A DNA stretch of 5,752 nucleotides from Ferruginibacter sp. GTDB taxonomy: Bacteria > Bacteroidota > Bacteroidia > Chitinophagales > Chitinophagaceae. Position 1 is the stretch's first letter; each line of letters begins with the position of its first letter. The notes under the pieces are model-generated. The model was given only the letters and a program-made list of their open reading frames with translations, did not search any database and had not been told where the DNA came from. Made by a program: the position numbers and the translations under genes. Shown piece after piece: positions 1 to 5,752 of the stretch. The DNA is taken from contig JANYFI010000094.1 in assembly GCA_025362765.1 (NCBI GenBank), forward strand, positions 1 to 5,752, given 5' to 3'.

Positions 1-843
1 GTAACCAGTACACCGCTTAGCTGAAGCATTCGCTTAACGCCAATTTGGTGGCCAACATGTCAGCAATAAAACGTCCGGTTGCCATCGAACCCATAAATGC
101 GATGTAACCAGCTGTTCTCAATGATCCTGTGACGTGCAACACTTTATCAAAATACACGCTACTCCAGTCAAACATGGGGCCTTCGCAAACCAGTGATCCA
201 AAAGCTATCAGCCCTAATTTAAAAATAGCCTTATCTGGTTTTGCAAAAAAAGTTTGTTTTGTGCTATTTCTGTTTGCAGGCAGAGCATATTTGCAGGTCG
301 CTGCGATAAGCAGTGCTGCTGCTGCAGCAATGAAGCAAAAATGTTGAAAAGGAGATAACCTCAGCGCAATCATGCCTGTACTCAAGGCGGCGCCAGTGAA
401 TCCGGCAAGGCTCCACAAGCCATGAAAGGATGCCATAATAGAACGCCCATAAGCAGCTTCTACACCAATGGCCTGGGTATTGATGGAAATATTCAGCAGG
501 TTGCCACAAAAACCAAATGAAAATAACGCAAGTGAAAGCTGCCAGGTAACCGAAGCGAGGCCAAGCAACAACAACATGGAAGGATATAAAGCGGCGGCGG
601 CAATCATTACTTTTTTACTTCCATACCTGGATACAAGAAAGCCGGCCAGTGGAAGTCCGGTGATTAATCCTGCGTGAAGCGAAAGCAGCAAACTGCCAAG
701 GCCTGCGTCGCTTAGGTGCAGGTGATTTTTAATATCGGGAATACGGCTTGCCCATGAAGCAAATACAAAGCCTGCAATAAAAAAAATACGCTTACTGCGA
801 TGCGATAGATTCTGTTGGTGGAAACCGGAATTGATGTAGCCAT
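1..843 (-). pseudogene. MFS transporter gene (YbjJ-like), two frameshifts, C-terminus off left edge
   Basis: This encodes a major facilitator superfamily inner-membrane transporter; the substrate cannot be told from sequence. Translation from the ATG at 843-841 gives MATSIPVSTNRIYRIAVSVF, then the frame breaks at an A8 run (779-786). One added base restores IAGFVFASWASRIPDIKN and joins it to the long open stretch below 691. That stretch has several hydrophobic helices, a motif-A-like loop (GFLVSRYGSKK, with Ser where Asp is usual), NTQAIGVEAAYGRSIMASFH and CEGPMFDWSSVYF, all typical of YbjJ-like MFS proteins. A second one-base loss near 41-46 produces a false end (TAA at 19-17); with one base added the frame continues as GVKRMLQLSGVLV to the window edge. 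About 281 of a usual ~390 residues are present. It starts 22 bp after the ispH stop on the same strand, so co-transcription is likely. The family call is firm. Whether the gene is dead or mis-sequenced is open. Confidence 0.88.
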
Positions 844-865
844 TCTAAAAAATGGGGTGAAAAAA

Positions 866-2092
866 TTATGCAAACTGTTTCCATACCTGGTCTACGTTTT
901 TTGAAGTATTGATCAGGGACACCAGTTGATTAATGACACCTTCTACCAAGGCGTCAGGGCAGCTTGCTCCACTGGTTAATAAAACTTTAATGGGTTGCTT
1001 TGCGGGCATAAAGCCGCTGGTGACAGTTTCTTTTTTTGAATGAAAATTGTAATGCAGAATTTCATCAGAAGATATTATTTTTTCTTCGCTGCTTATGAAA
1101 TAAGTCGGCAGCTTTTCTTCGCAAAGCTCTACCAAATGAGATGTATTACTACTGTTATAGCCGCCCACAACAATAGCGAAATCTGCAGGTGTTTGCAGCA
1201 GGCCATACACTGCAGTCTGGTTATCGTTGGTGGCGTAGCAAAGGGTATCCCTTGTGTCTGCAAAATGAGTATCGATGGTAGTGGCTGTTAAAGCATATTT
1301 TTCCATCATTACCTGGCGTAAAAAATCGGCAATGGCCTGCGTATCGCTGGCGAGCATGGTAGTTTGATTTACCACACCAAAGCGCTGCAGGTCTTTGGTA
1401 ATATCAAAATCTGCAGAAAACCTTCCGGCAAATTCTGTATAAAATTGGCCGGAAGGTTTTTCTCCGGTGATATACTGGCTAAGTGAAATTGTTTCCTGCA
1501 TATCGTTTACCACTATTGTCGGCGTATTATAAGCAGCATGCGAAAAGGTTGCCCTGGTTTCTTCGTGCGCCGGTTTTCCATGTACCACTACACTGTAGTT
1601 GTTGGTGGCAATTTGTTCACTGCGGTTCCATACTTTTTCTACAAAGGGGCAGGTGGTATTGTATTTTTCAACCGGTATGCCAATTACTTTTAATTTTTCT
1701 TCAATGGACAGCGTGGTGCCAAAGGCGGGTATAATTACAACGTCGTCATTTGTAAGGTTGTCAAATGGTACTATTTGGTTACCGCTGGTATCCTGTAAAA
1801 ACTGCACACCTCTTTGCAGCAGGTCTGCATTTACCTGCGGATTGTGTATCATTTCGCTTAATAGAAAAATACGCTTACCTGGATTTTCGTCAATCGTTCT
1901 GAAGGCGATGTCTATGGCATTTTCAACACCATAACAAAATCCAAAATGGCGGGCTAAATAAATTTGGAGGCTGCCAAAATCGAGCAAGGATGGTGTAAAA
2001 TCTTTTTTCATCTTATCTTCCTGCCTGCGTTTGTTTTTAATGGCAGCAATTAACGGGCTGCGGTAAATGATGGGAACATTAAATTTTTTCAT
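866..2092 (-). CDS. ispH: 4-hydroxy-3-methylbut-2-enyl diphosphate reductase (IspH/LytB), long form
   Basis: IspH is the last enzyme of the MEP pathway. This cytosolic Fe-S enzyme reduces HMBPP to isopentenyl and dimethylallyl diphosphate. The three cluster-binding cysteines are visible: C53 (HFGFCYGVENA), C148 (NTTCPFVEKVW) and C285 (DTLCYATNDNQ). Substrate-site motifs are also present: H83 in IHNPQVN, H176-E177-E178 in HGKPAHEET, VNQTTML at 241-247, SSNTSH at 314-319 and GASCPD at 375-380. At 408 residues it is far longer than the roughly 316-residue E. coli enzyme. The ~40-residue N-terminal extension and the HGKxAHEET form match the cyanobacterial/plant-like type found in many Bacteroidota. 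I chose the first ATG because the extension (MKKFNVPIIYRS) looks like that of relatives as I recall them; Met28 is the alternative. The gene is complete and undamaged, and probably heads an operon with the MFS gene. A strong inverted repeat lies inside it. Confidence 0.97.
   Translation of the reverse strand: MKKFNVPIIYRSPLIAAIKNKRRQEDKMKKDFTPSLLDFGSLQIYLARHFGFCYGVENAIDIAFRTIDENPGKRIFLLSEMIHNPQVNADLLQRGVQFLQDTSGNQIVPFDNLTNDDVVIIPAFGTTLSIEEKLKVIGIPVEKYNTTCPFVEKVWNRSEQIATNNYSVVVHGKPAHEETRATFSHAAYNTPTIVVNDMQETISLSQYITGEKPSGQFYTEFAGRFSADFDITKDLQRFGVVNQTTMLASDTQAIADFLRQVMMEKYALTATTIDTHFADTRDTLCYATNDNQTAVYGLLQTPADFAIVVGGYNSSNTSHLVELCEEKLPTYFISSEEKIISSDEILHYNFHSKKETVTSGFMPAKQPIKVLLTSGASCPDALVEGVINQLVSLINTSKNVDQVWKQFA
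1417..1460. repeat. 13-bp perfect inverted repeat inside ispH, terminator-like on both strands
   Basis: The arms AAAACCTTCCGGC (1417-1429) and GCCGGAAGGTTTT (1448-1460) are perfectly complementary across an 18-nt spacer. Inside it, after one A-G mismatch, AATT (1431-1434) can pair with AATT (1443-1446), leaving an 8-nt loop. The GC-rich core is flanked by A and T tracts, so an RNA from either strand would form a hairpin ending in U residues. It encodes ispH residues at about 211-225 (EKPSGQFYTEFAGRF), between conserved motifs. It could be a folding or attenuation element, a stop for antisense transcripts, or chance. The repeat is certain; the function is not. Confidence 0.5.
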
Positions 2093-2097
2093 TACTG

Positions 2098-2105
2098 CAA
2101 AGGTA
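2098..2105 (-). promoter_or_regulatory. Bacteroidota -7 promoter element for ispH
   Basis: Read on the minus strand, this is TACCTTTG, an exact match to the Bacteroidota -7 consensus TAnnTTTG. It ends 5 nt before the ispH ATG (2092-2090), so transcription would begin at or within a few bases of the start codon and give a leaderless or nearly leaderless message. I see no TTG at the usual 19-21 nt upstream for the -33 element, so the assignment rests on the -7 box and its position. Confidence 0.5.
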
Positions 2106-2139
2106 CAGGTTTAGACTTTTTTTATGACCGCTTTTATGG

Positions 2140-2196
2140 TTGACAACTGATGCTAAGAAGGCGGATATATTGACATTTTTATATTGAAAGTTGTCA
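2140..2196. repeat. Inverted pair TGACAACT/AGTTGTCA with an extra TTGACA between
   Basis: TGACAACT (2141-2148) recurs as its exact reverse complement AGTTGTCA (2189-2196), 40 bp apart. The left copy sits in a small palindrome, GTTG-A-CAAC (2139-2147). TTGACA also occurs twice in direct orientation, at 2140-2145 and 2170-2175, 30 bp apart or about three helical turns. The set lies in the divergent intergenic region and could be half-sites for a regulator. In AT-rich DNA, 8-bp matches can arise by chance, so this is tentative. Confidence 0.3.
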
Positions 2197-2218
2197 CTGA
2201 AAATACACCAGCAGTACA

Positions 2219-2228
2219 ACCACGTGGT
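2219..2228. promoter_or_regulatory. 10-bp perfect palindrome ACCACGTGGT, possible operator
   Basis: ACCACGTGGT is its own reverse complement. It lies 18 bp upstream of the candidate -7 box of the GH13 gene, where the -33 region would be. A dimeric regulator bound here would touch the promoter, but no regulator gene is visible in the window and the symmetry does not extend past 10 bp. Confidence 0.3.
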
Positions 2229-2246
2229 ATAATGAGCAATCTGTCT

Positions 2247-2254
2247 TATTTTTG
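2247..2254 (+). promoter_or_regulatory. Candidate -7 promoter element for the GH13/DUF6807 genes
   Basis: TATTTTTG matches the Bacteroidota -7 consensus TAnnTTTG exactly and would give a leader of roughly 45-50 nt before the GH13 start at 2308. No TTG lies 19-21 nt upstream; that position holds the ACCACGTGGT palindrome. The region is AT-rich, so a chance match is possible. Confidence 0.38.
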
Positions 2255-2307
2255 ACCTTATTCGATTGCTTGCAGGTTTGTACAATTTTATTTATCCGAA
2301 AAAATAA

Positions 2308-3594
2308 ATGACGATTATGAGTTTTAAAAAAGCCGCCTGGATTAACAATACTGATGTGTACGAAGTAAATACCCGTCAATACACGCCGGAAGGAACTTTT
2401 AATGCTTTTGCAAAGGAGTTGCCGCGATTGCAGCAGATGGGCGTATCAACGCTTTGGTTTATGCCGGTAACACCCATTGCACAACAAAATAAAAAAGGAA
2501 GTTTAGGCAGTCCATATGCCTGCAGCGATTATACTGCCATCAATCCCGAATTTGGTACCATGGAAGATTTCAAAAACCTGGTTAAACTATCGCATAGTAT
2601 GGGGTTTAAAGTAATCATTGATTGGGTAGCCAATCATACCGGCTGGGATCATGTATGGACAATAACCCATCCTGATTACTTTAAAAAAGAAGACAATGGT
2701 GACTTTAAAATTGCCAGTGGCATGGATGATATCATTGAACTGAATTATCAAAACCCGGCTTTAAGAAAAGCTATGATTGACGCCATGGAATTTTGGGTAA
2801 GGGAATGTGATATTGATGGTTATCGTTGCGATCTGGCTTTTTGGGTTCAACTCGATTTTTGGCTGGAAGCCAGGACTGCACTCGAAAAAATAAAAACACT
2901 TTTTTGGCTGGCAGAAAGCGATCCATTGGATAATCCCGATTATTACCAGGCTTTTGACGCCTGCTATACCTGGACCTGGATGCATAAAACAGAAGAATTT
3001 TATAAGCAGGGACAAAATAAATATTTGTTAGATGAAGTAATGCACCGGTACGATACCAATGGCGGTCCTGATGCTATTCCATTATGGTTTACAAGCAACC
3101 ATGATGAAAATACCTGGAACGGTACCGAGTATGAAAAGTATGGTGATGCAGCTAAAGCCCTTGCGGTATTTAGTTTTACCAGAAACGGCATTCCACTTAT
3201 TTACAGTGGTCAGGAATTACCGAATCAAAAACGGTTACAGTTTTTTGATAAAGATACCATTGAATGGACGGGTAAAAATGAACTACAGATTTTTTATACA
3301 ATACTGCTGGGGATTCATAAAAATAATCCTGCCCTGCGTGCCGGGGATCCGGCTGTAACAACCTACCCATTGGGCATAAATAATGGTGATAAGGTGATGG
3401 CTTACCTGCGAAAAAATGGCGAACGCCAGGTATTGGTAATATTAAATTTTAGCAGCGAACCCATCAGTTGCAGTCTGCAGGATGACCACCTTACCGGAAA
3501 GTTTACCAATGTATTTAATAAAATGTCAGAAGATTTTACTGGATTAAAAATTGTTGAATTGAAGGCATGGGAATATCTTGTTTATGAAAAATAG
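2308..3594 (+). CDS. GH13 alpha-amylase-family glycoside hydrolase, no signal peptide
   Basis: This 428-residue GH13 enzyme is predicted to act on alpha-glucosidic bonds by a retaining mechanism. The (beta/alpha)8 barrel shows the family's conserved regions in order: GVSTLWFMPVTP (45-56), DWVANH (105-110), ELN (144-146), GYRCD with nucleophile D175, FWLAESD with acid/base E203, and FTSNHDE with N264-H265-D266. The catalytic triad is therefore complete. A beta-rich C-terminal domain follows from about residue 345 (VLVILNFSSEP). After D175 the chain reads LAFW, without the Lys-His pair common in starch-acting members, so specificity may differ. There is no signal peptide or lipobox; barrel sequence starts by about residue 17, which suggests a cytoplasmic enzyme. 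ATG codons at 2308 and 2317 are both possible starts; neither has a clear Shine-Dalgarno site. DUF6807 follows after 14 bp, so the two are probably one transcript. Exact substrate (maltodextrin, trehalose or sucrose type) is unknown. Confidence 0.92.
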   Translation: MTIMSFKKAAWINNTDVYEVNTRQYTPEGTFNAFAKELPRLQQMGVSTLWFMPVTPIAQQNKKGSLGSPYACSDYTAINPEFGTMEDFKNLVKLSHSMGFKVIIDWVANHTGWDHVWTITHPDYFKKEDNGDFKIASGMDDIIELNYQNPALRKAMIDAMEFWVRECDIDGYRCDLAFWVQLDFWLEARTALEKIKTLFWLAESDPLDNPDYYQAFDACYTWTWMHKTEEFYKQGQNKYLLDEVMHRYDTNGGPDAIPLWFTSNHDENTWNGTEYEKYGDAAKALAVFSFTRNGIPLIYSGQELPNQKRLQFFDKDTIEWTGKNELQIFYTILLGIHKNNPALRAGDPAVTTYPLGINNGDKVMAYLRKNGERQVLVILNFSSEPISCSLQDDHLTGKFTNVFNKMSEDFTGLKIVELKAWEYLVYEK

Positions 3595-3608
3595 CAAATT
3601 GAAATAAC

Positions 3609-4658
3609 ATGAAAATAGTTGCAAAAAATGTTGCCGTCTGTGTGTTGGTTTTTTTTATTTTTAGCATGGCCTCAGGTCAAAAAAGGGCAGCCATTCAAGT
3701 CGTAAAAAATCACTCAGGAAAGAAAGTGGATATTCTTGCCAATGGTAAAATATTTGCCAGTTTTTTATTTCCAGATTCACTGGAGAAACCAGCGCTGTTT
3801 GATATACACACGGCTGGTGGCATGGTTGTTACCCGGGGGTATCCATTAAAACCACAACCAGGAGAACCCAACGATCATCCGCACCATATCGGTATGTGGT
3901 TTAATTTTGAAAATGTAAACGGGCTGGATTTTTGGAATAATTCTTTCGCCATACCGGCGGAAAAAAAACATGCCTATGGATGGATAAAAACCGATCGAAT
4001 AGAGCAGGCGACGAGTGGTGAAAAAGGTATTTTATCCTATCATGCCAATTGGGTAAACCAGCAAAACAATACCTTGTTGGAAGAAACGACCCGGTTTGAA
4101 TTTAGCGGTACGGATCACCAGCGCATCATTGACAGGGTAACAGTTTTAAAAGCTGATATGCCCGTAGTTTTTACAGATGCCAAGGACGGTTTAATGGGGA
4201 TAAGACTGGCACATGCCCTTCAAATGCCCACGGATAAAGATCAGTATTTTACAGATGACAAAGGCAACGAGACTATAGTGAAAGCTGGTACAGATAATAT
4301 TGCCAGGGGAAACTATGTTTCCAGCGAAGGTAAGATGGGGGATAGTGTTTGGAGTACGCGGGGCAGGTGGTGCAAGGTGTATGCACCAATGGGAAAAGAT
4401 TCCGTAAGTGTTGTGATAATTGATCACCCCGAAAATCCTAACTATCCTACTTATTGGCATGCCCGCGGATACGGTTTGTTTGCAGCCAATCCATTGGGCG
4501 AAAAGATATTTACCAACGGGCAAAAAGTTAAAAACCTTTCTCTTAAAAAAGGGGAAACCGTAACGTTCAGGTACAGGGTAATCATTGATGAAGGAATGAA
4601 TTCCATGCCTATAAAGACAATCAATCAACAGGCAGATCAGTTTGCCCGTACGAGATAA
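3609..4658 (+). CDS. Secreted DUF6807 (PmoA-like) family protein
   Basis: This 349-residue protein has an N-terminal signal peptide: K2 and K6, a hydrophobic stretch at about 8-20, and a plausible signal peptidase I site after A21-S22-G23, before Q24. No lipobox is present, so it should be a soluble periplasmic or exported protein. The mature part has the landmarks of the DUF6807 family: DHPHH at 89-93 followed by W97, VNGLDFW at 103-109, a second half with RWCKVYAP (253-260), IDHPENPNYPTYW (271-283), and HARGYGLFAANPLG (284-297). The His/Asp-rich motifs suggest a metal or sugar site, which is inference. Databases have called this family 'methane oxygenase PmoA', but nothing here suggests methane oxidation. 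Members often sit in sugar-degradation loci in Bacteroidota and Planctomycetes; the biochemical role is unknown to me. It follows the GH13 stop by 14 bp, with an A-rich upstream GAAATAAC in place of a clear RBS. Confidence 0.9.
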   Translation: MKIVAKNVAVCVLVFFIFSMASGQKRAAIQVVKNHSGKKVDILANGKIFASFLFPDSLEKPALFDIHTAGGMVVTRGYPLKPQPGEPNDHPHHIGMWFNFENVNGLDFWNNSFAIPAEKKHAYGWIKTDRIEQATSGEKGILSYHANWVNQQNNTLLEETTRFEFSGTDHQRIIDRVTVLKADMPVVFTDAKDGLMGIRLAHALQMPTDKDQYFTDDKGNETIVKAGTDNIARGNYVSSEGKMGDSVWSTRGRWCKVYAPMGKDSVSVVIIDHPENPNYPTYWHARGYGLFAANPLGEKIFTNGQKVKNLSLKKGETVTFRYRVIIDEGMNSMPIKTINQQADQFARTR

Positions 4659-4740
4659 CGATTGCGCATTGACGAGCAAACAAATTTTGTTGAAGCATTT
4701 ATAAAAGGAGAGTAGCAGCAGAATTGTGGGGGTGTAGTCC

Positions 4741-4772
4741 TTGGTTATGGTCGGTACATATCTTTCAATTTG
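4741..4772 (+). promoter_or_regulatory. Weak candidate promoter for the beta-helix gene
   Basis: The 132-bp gap at 4659-4790 is longer than the spacing inside the GH13-DUF6807 pair, so the next gene may have its own promoter. TTG (4741-4743), a 21-nt spacer, then TCAATTTG (4765-4772) approximates the Bacteroidota -33/-7 pair with one mismatch in the -7 box, 18 nt before the ATG at 4791. No hairpin-plus-T-tract terminator is visible in the gap. Low confidence. Confidence 0.22.
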
Positions 4773-4790
4773 TAAAACAATTGGCAGACA

Positions 4791-5752
4791 ATGGATAAAA
4801 AAATGTCAGGTAGGCAGCTATTGCAGATAACAACCTTTTTTTTGGTGCTGAATTTTATCGTCTTCCCTTATTATGTCTTTTCCAAACCGCAACAAATGCT
4901 CATCAAAAAAACTTCCTATTATGTTGCGGCAACTGGCAACGATGAAAATGAAGGAACGCCTGAACGTCCATGGAAGACGATCAAAAAAATAAATGCAACC
5001 GATTTAACGCCCGGCGACAAATTTTTTTAAATGGCGGGGATATTTTTAACGGTTCGTTACTACTGGATAGATTAAAGATGGGTTAGCTGATGCGCCCATA
5101 ACAATAGCTAGTTATGGAAAAGGCAGCGCCATTTTGAATGCAGGGTACGCAACAGCCATCACAATGAAAAACACCCGGTTTATTCAAATACAAAATTTAC
5201 AGTGTGTTGGTAGCGGAAGAAAAAGTGGTAACAGCGGAGATGGTGTTTTCATTGATAGCAGCAGCAATATCTCCCTCGCCGGATTGGACAGTGGAGGATT
5301 TCGGAATGCAGGTGTATCTGTTTATGCTTCCTCTTTTATAAGCATTGCCAATGCTGTTACGCACGACAACGGTTTTGCCGGGATTTCGGTTTCTGGCATT
5401 TACCAAAAAAAAGAAAGTTGCAGCAATATTTACATAGGCCATTGCGAAGCAGCTAATAATCCAGGCAGCCCCGTAATACTGAATAATCATAGCGGCAATG
5501 GAATTATTGCCGGTAATTGCAGTAAGGTTATGATTGAATATTGTACAGCCACCAATAACGGTTGGGATATGCAGCGAAAAGGCAATGGCCCTGTAGGCAT
5601 CTAGTGTTATGAGGCGGACAGCGTAACCATTCAGCACTGCATTGCTTACCGCAATAAAACTTCTGCAGGTGGCGGCGATGGAGGAGGTTTCGATCTCGAT
5701 GGCGGCGTTGCGAATTCTGTTATTCAATATTGCTTTTCTTACGAAAACGAGG
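4791..5752 (+). pseudogene. Secreted right-handed parallel beta-helix protein, two frameshifts plus in-frame TAG, 3' end off right edge
   Basis: This encodes an exported beta-helix repeat protein of the kind seen among polysaccharide lyases and other glycan-active proteins. A signal-peptide-like hydrophobic segment spans residues 9-31 (QLLQITTFFLVLNFIVF). It is followed by YYVAATGNDENEGTPERPWK, the usual N-terminal motif of this family. The frame breaks at a T7 run (5022-5028), giving TAA at 5028-5030; one added T restores LNGGDIFNGSLLLD. A second one-base loss near 5069-5071 separates this from IKDGLADAPITIASYGKG. The helix coils then follow (TRFIQIQNL, SSNISLAGL, SSFISIAN, SNIYIGHC, SKVMIEYC). 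At 5602-5604 a TAG stands after GNGPVGI where relatives have Trp (GIW). The same frame then continues as CYEADSVTIQHC and DGGGFDLDGG to the edge. About 321 residues are present. Ser codon TTG/ATG choices downstream of the breaks do not look like real starts. Substrate and catalytic residues cannot be assigned. Confidence 0.85.

Noticed and set aside
2228..2233. TATAAT resembling a sigma-70 -10 box
   Set aside because: No TTGACA lies 16-18 bp upstream (nearest TTGTCA is 31 bp away), and Bacteroidota primary sigma factors use TAnnTTTG.
2079..2379. Two short minus-strand open frames across the ispH/GH13 intergenic region
   Set aside because: They overlap the candidate promoters and the GH13 start, with low-complexity translations and no recognisable motif.
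3609..4658. Methane monooxygenase subunit PmoA
   Set aside because: The similarity is to the DUF6807 family that once carried that name. The protein is a soluble secreted type without the multiple membrane helices of true PmoA.
4191..4679. 162-codon open frame on the minus strand opposite the DUF6807 gene
   Set aside because: It lies antisense within an intact, recognisable gene, and its translation shows no domain or signal.
4679..4693. Palindromic AACAAATTTTGTT just after the DUF6807 gene, considered as a terminator
   Set aside because: It is all A/T with almost no loop and no GC stem or following T tract, so a stable terminator hairpin is unlikely.
4766..4783. Imperfect hairpin CAATTTGT/ACAATTG before the beta-helix start
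   Set aside because: It is short, AT-rich and bulged, so its stability would be negligible.
779..5028. Programmed frameshifting or transcriptional slippage as the explanation for the broken frames
   Set aside because: Slippage at A8 and T7 could rescue two lesions, but the other two frameshifts lack slippery runs and the TAG would remain.
5197..5727. 176-codon open frame on the minus strand opposite the beta-helix gene
   Set aside because: The plus strand has family-like beta-helix sequence throughout. The antisense frame looks like a by-product of its repeated codon pattern.
1..5752. CRISPR arrays, tRNA or rRNA genes, insertion sequences, att sites
   Set aside because: No regularly spaced repeats, cloverleaf-like segments, transposase sequence or terminal inverted repeats were seen on either strand.

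Overview
The window looks like chromosomal DNA from a Bacteroidota bacterium, most likely Chitinophagaceae or a close relative. The long IspH and the GH13 protein resemble proteins I recall from that group. Start codons have A-rich upstream regions rather than strong Shine-Dalgarno sites, and two intergenic sites match the Bacteroidota -7 promoter consensus TAnnTTTG. This placement rests on pattern recognition, not a search.

Layout. The left third reads leftward: ispH (866-2092), then after 22 bp an MFS transporter gene (start codon at 841-843) that runs off the left edge. A 215-bp divergent intergenic region (2093-2307) holds candidate promoters for both directions and some short palindromic or repeated motifs. 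The right part reads rightward: a GH13 alpha-amylase-family enzyme (2308-3594), 14 bp later a secreted DUF6807 ('PmoA-like') protein (3609-4658), then 132 bp later a secreted right-handed parallel beta-helix protein (from 4791) that runs off the right edge.

Function. IspH makes IPP and DMAPP in the MEP isoprenoid pathway. The rightward genes look like a small carbohydrate-related group: a GH13 enzyme without a signal peptide beside two exported proteins. No SusC/SusD pair, sensor or regulator is visible in the window.

Main oddity. The two edge genes are broken while the three middle genes are intact. The MFS gene needs two single-base insertions to read through. The beta-helix gene needs two insertions and also has a TAG where a Trp codon is expected. 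All five lesions lie within about 800 bp of an end of the window, which fits poor consensus quality near contig ends at least as well as gene decay. I found no convincing new biological system. The best second-look items are the lesion pattern, a 13-bp perfect inverted repeat inside ispH, and the probably leaderless ispH start.
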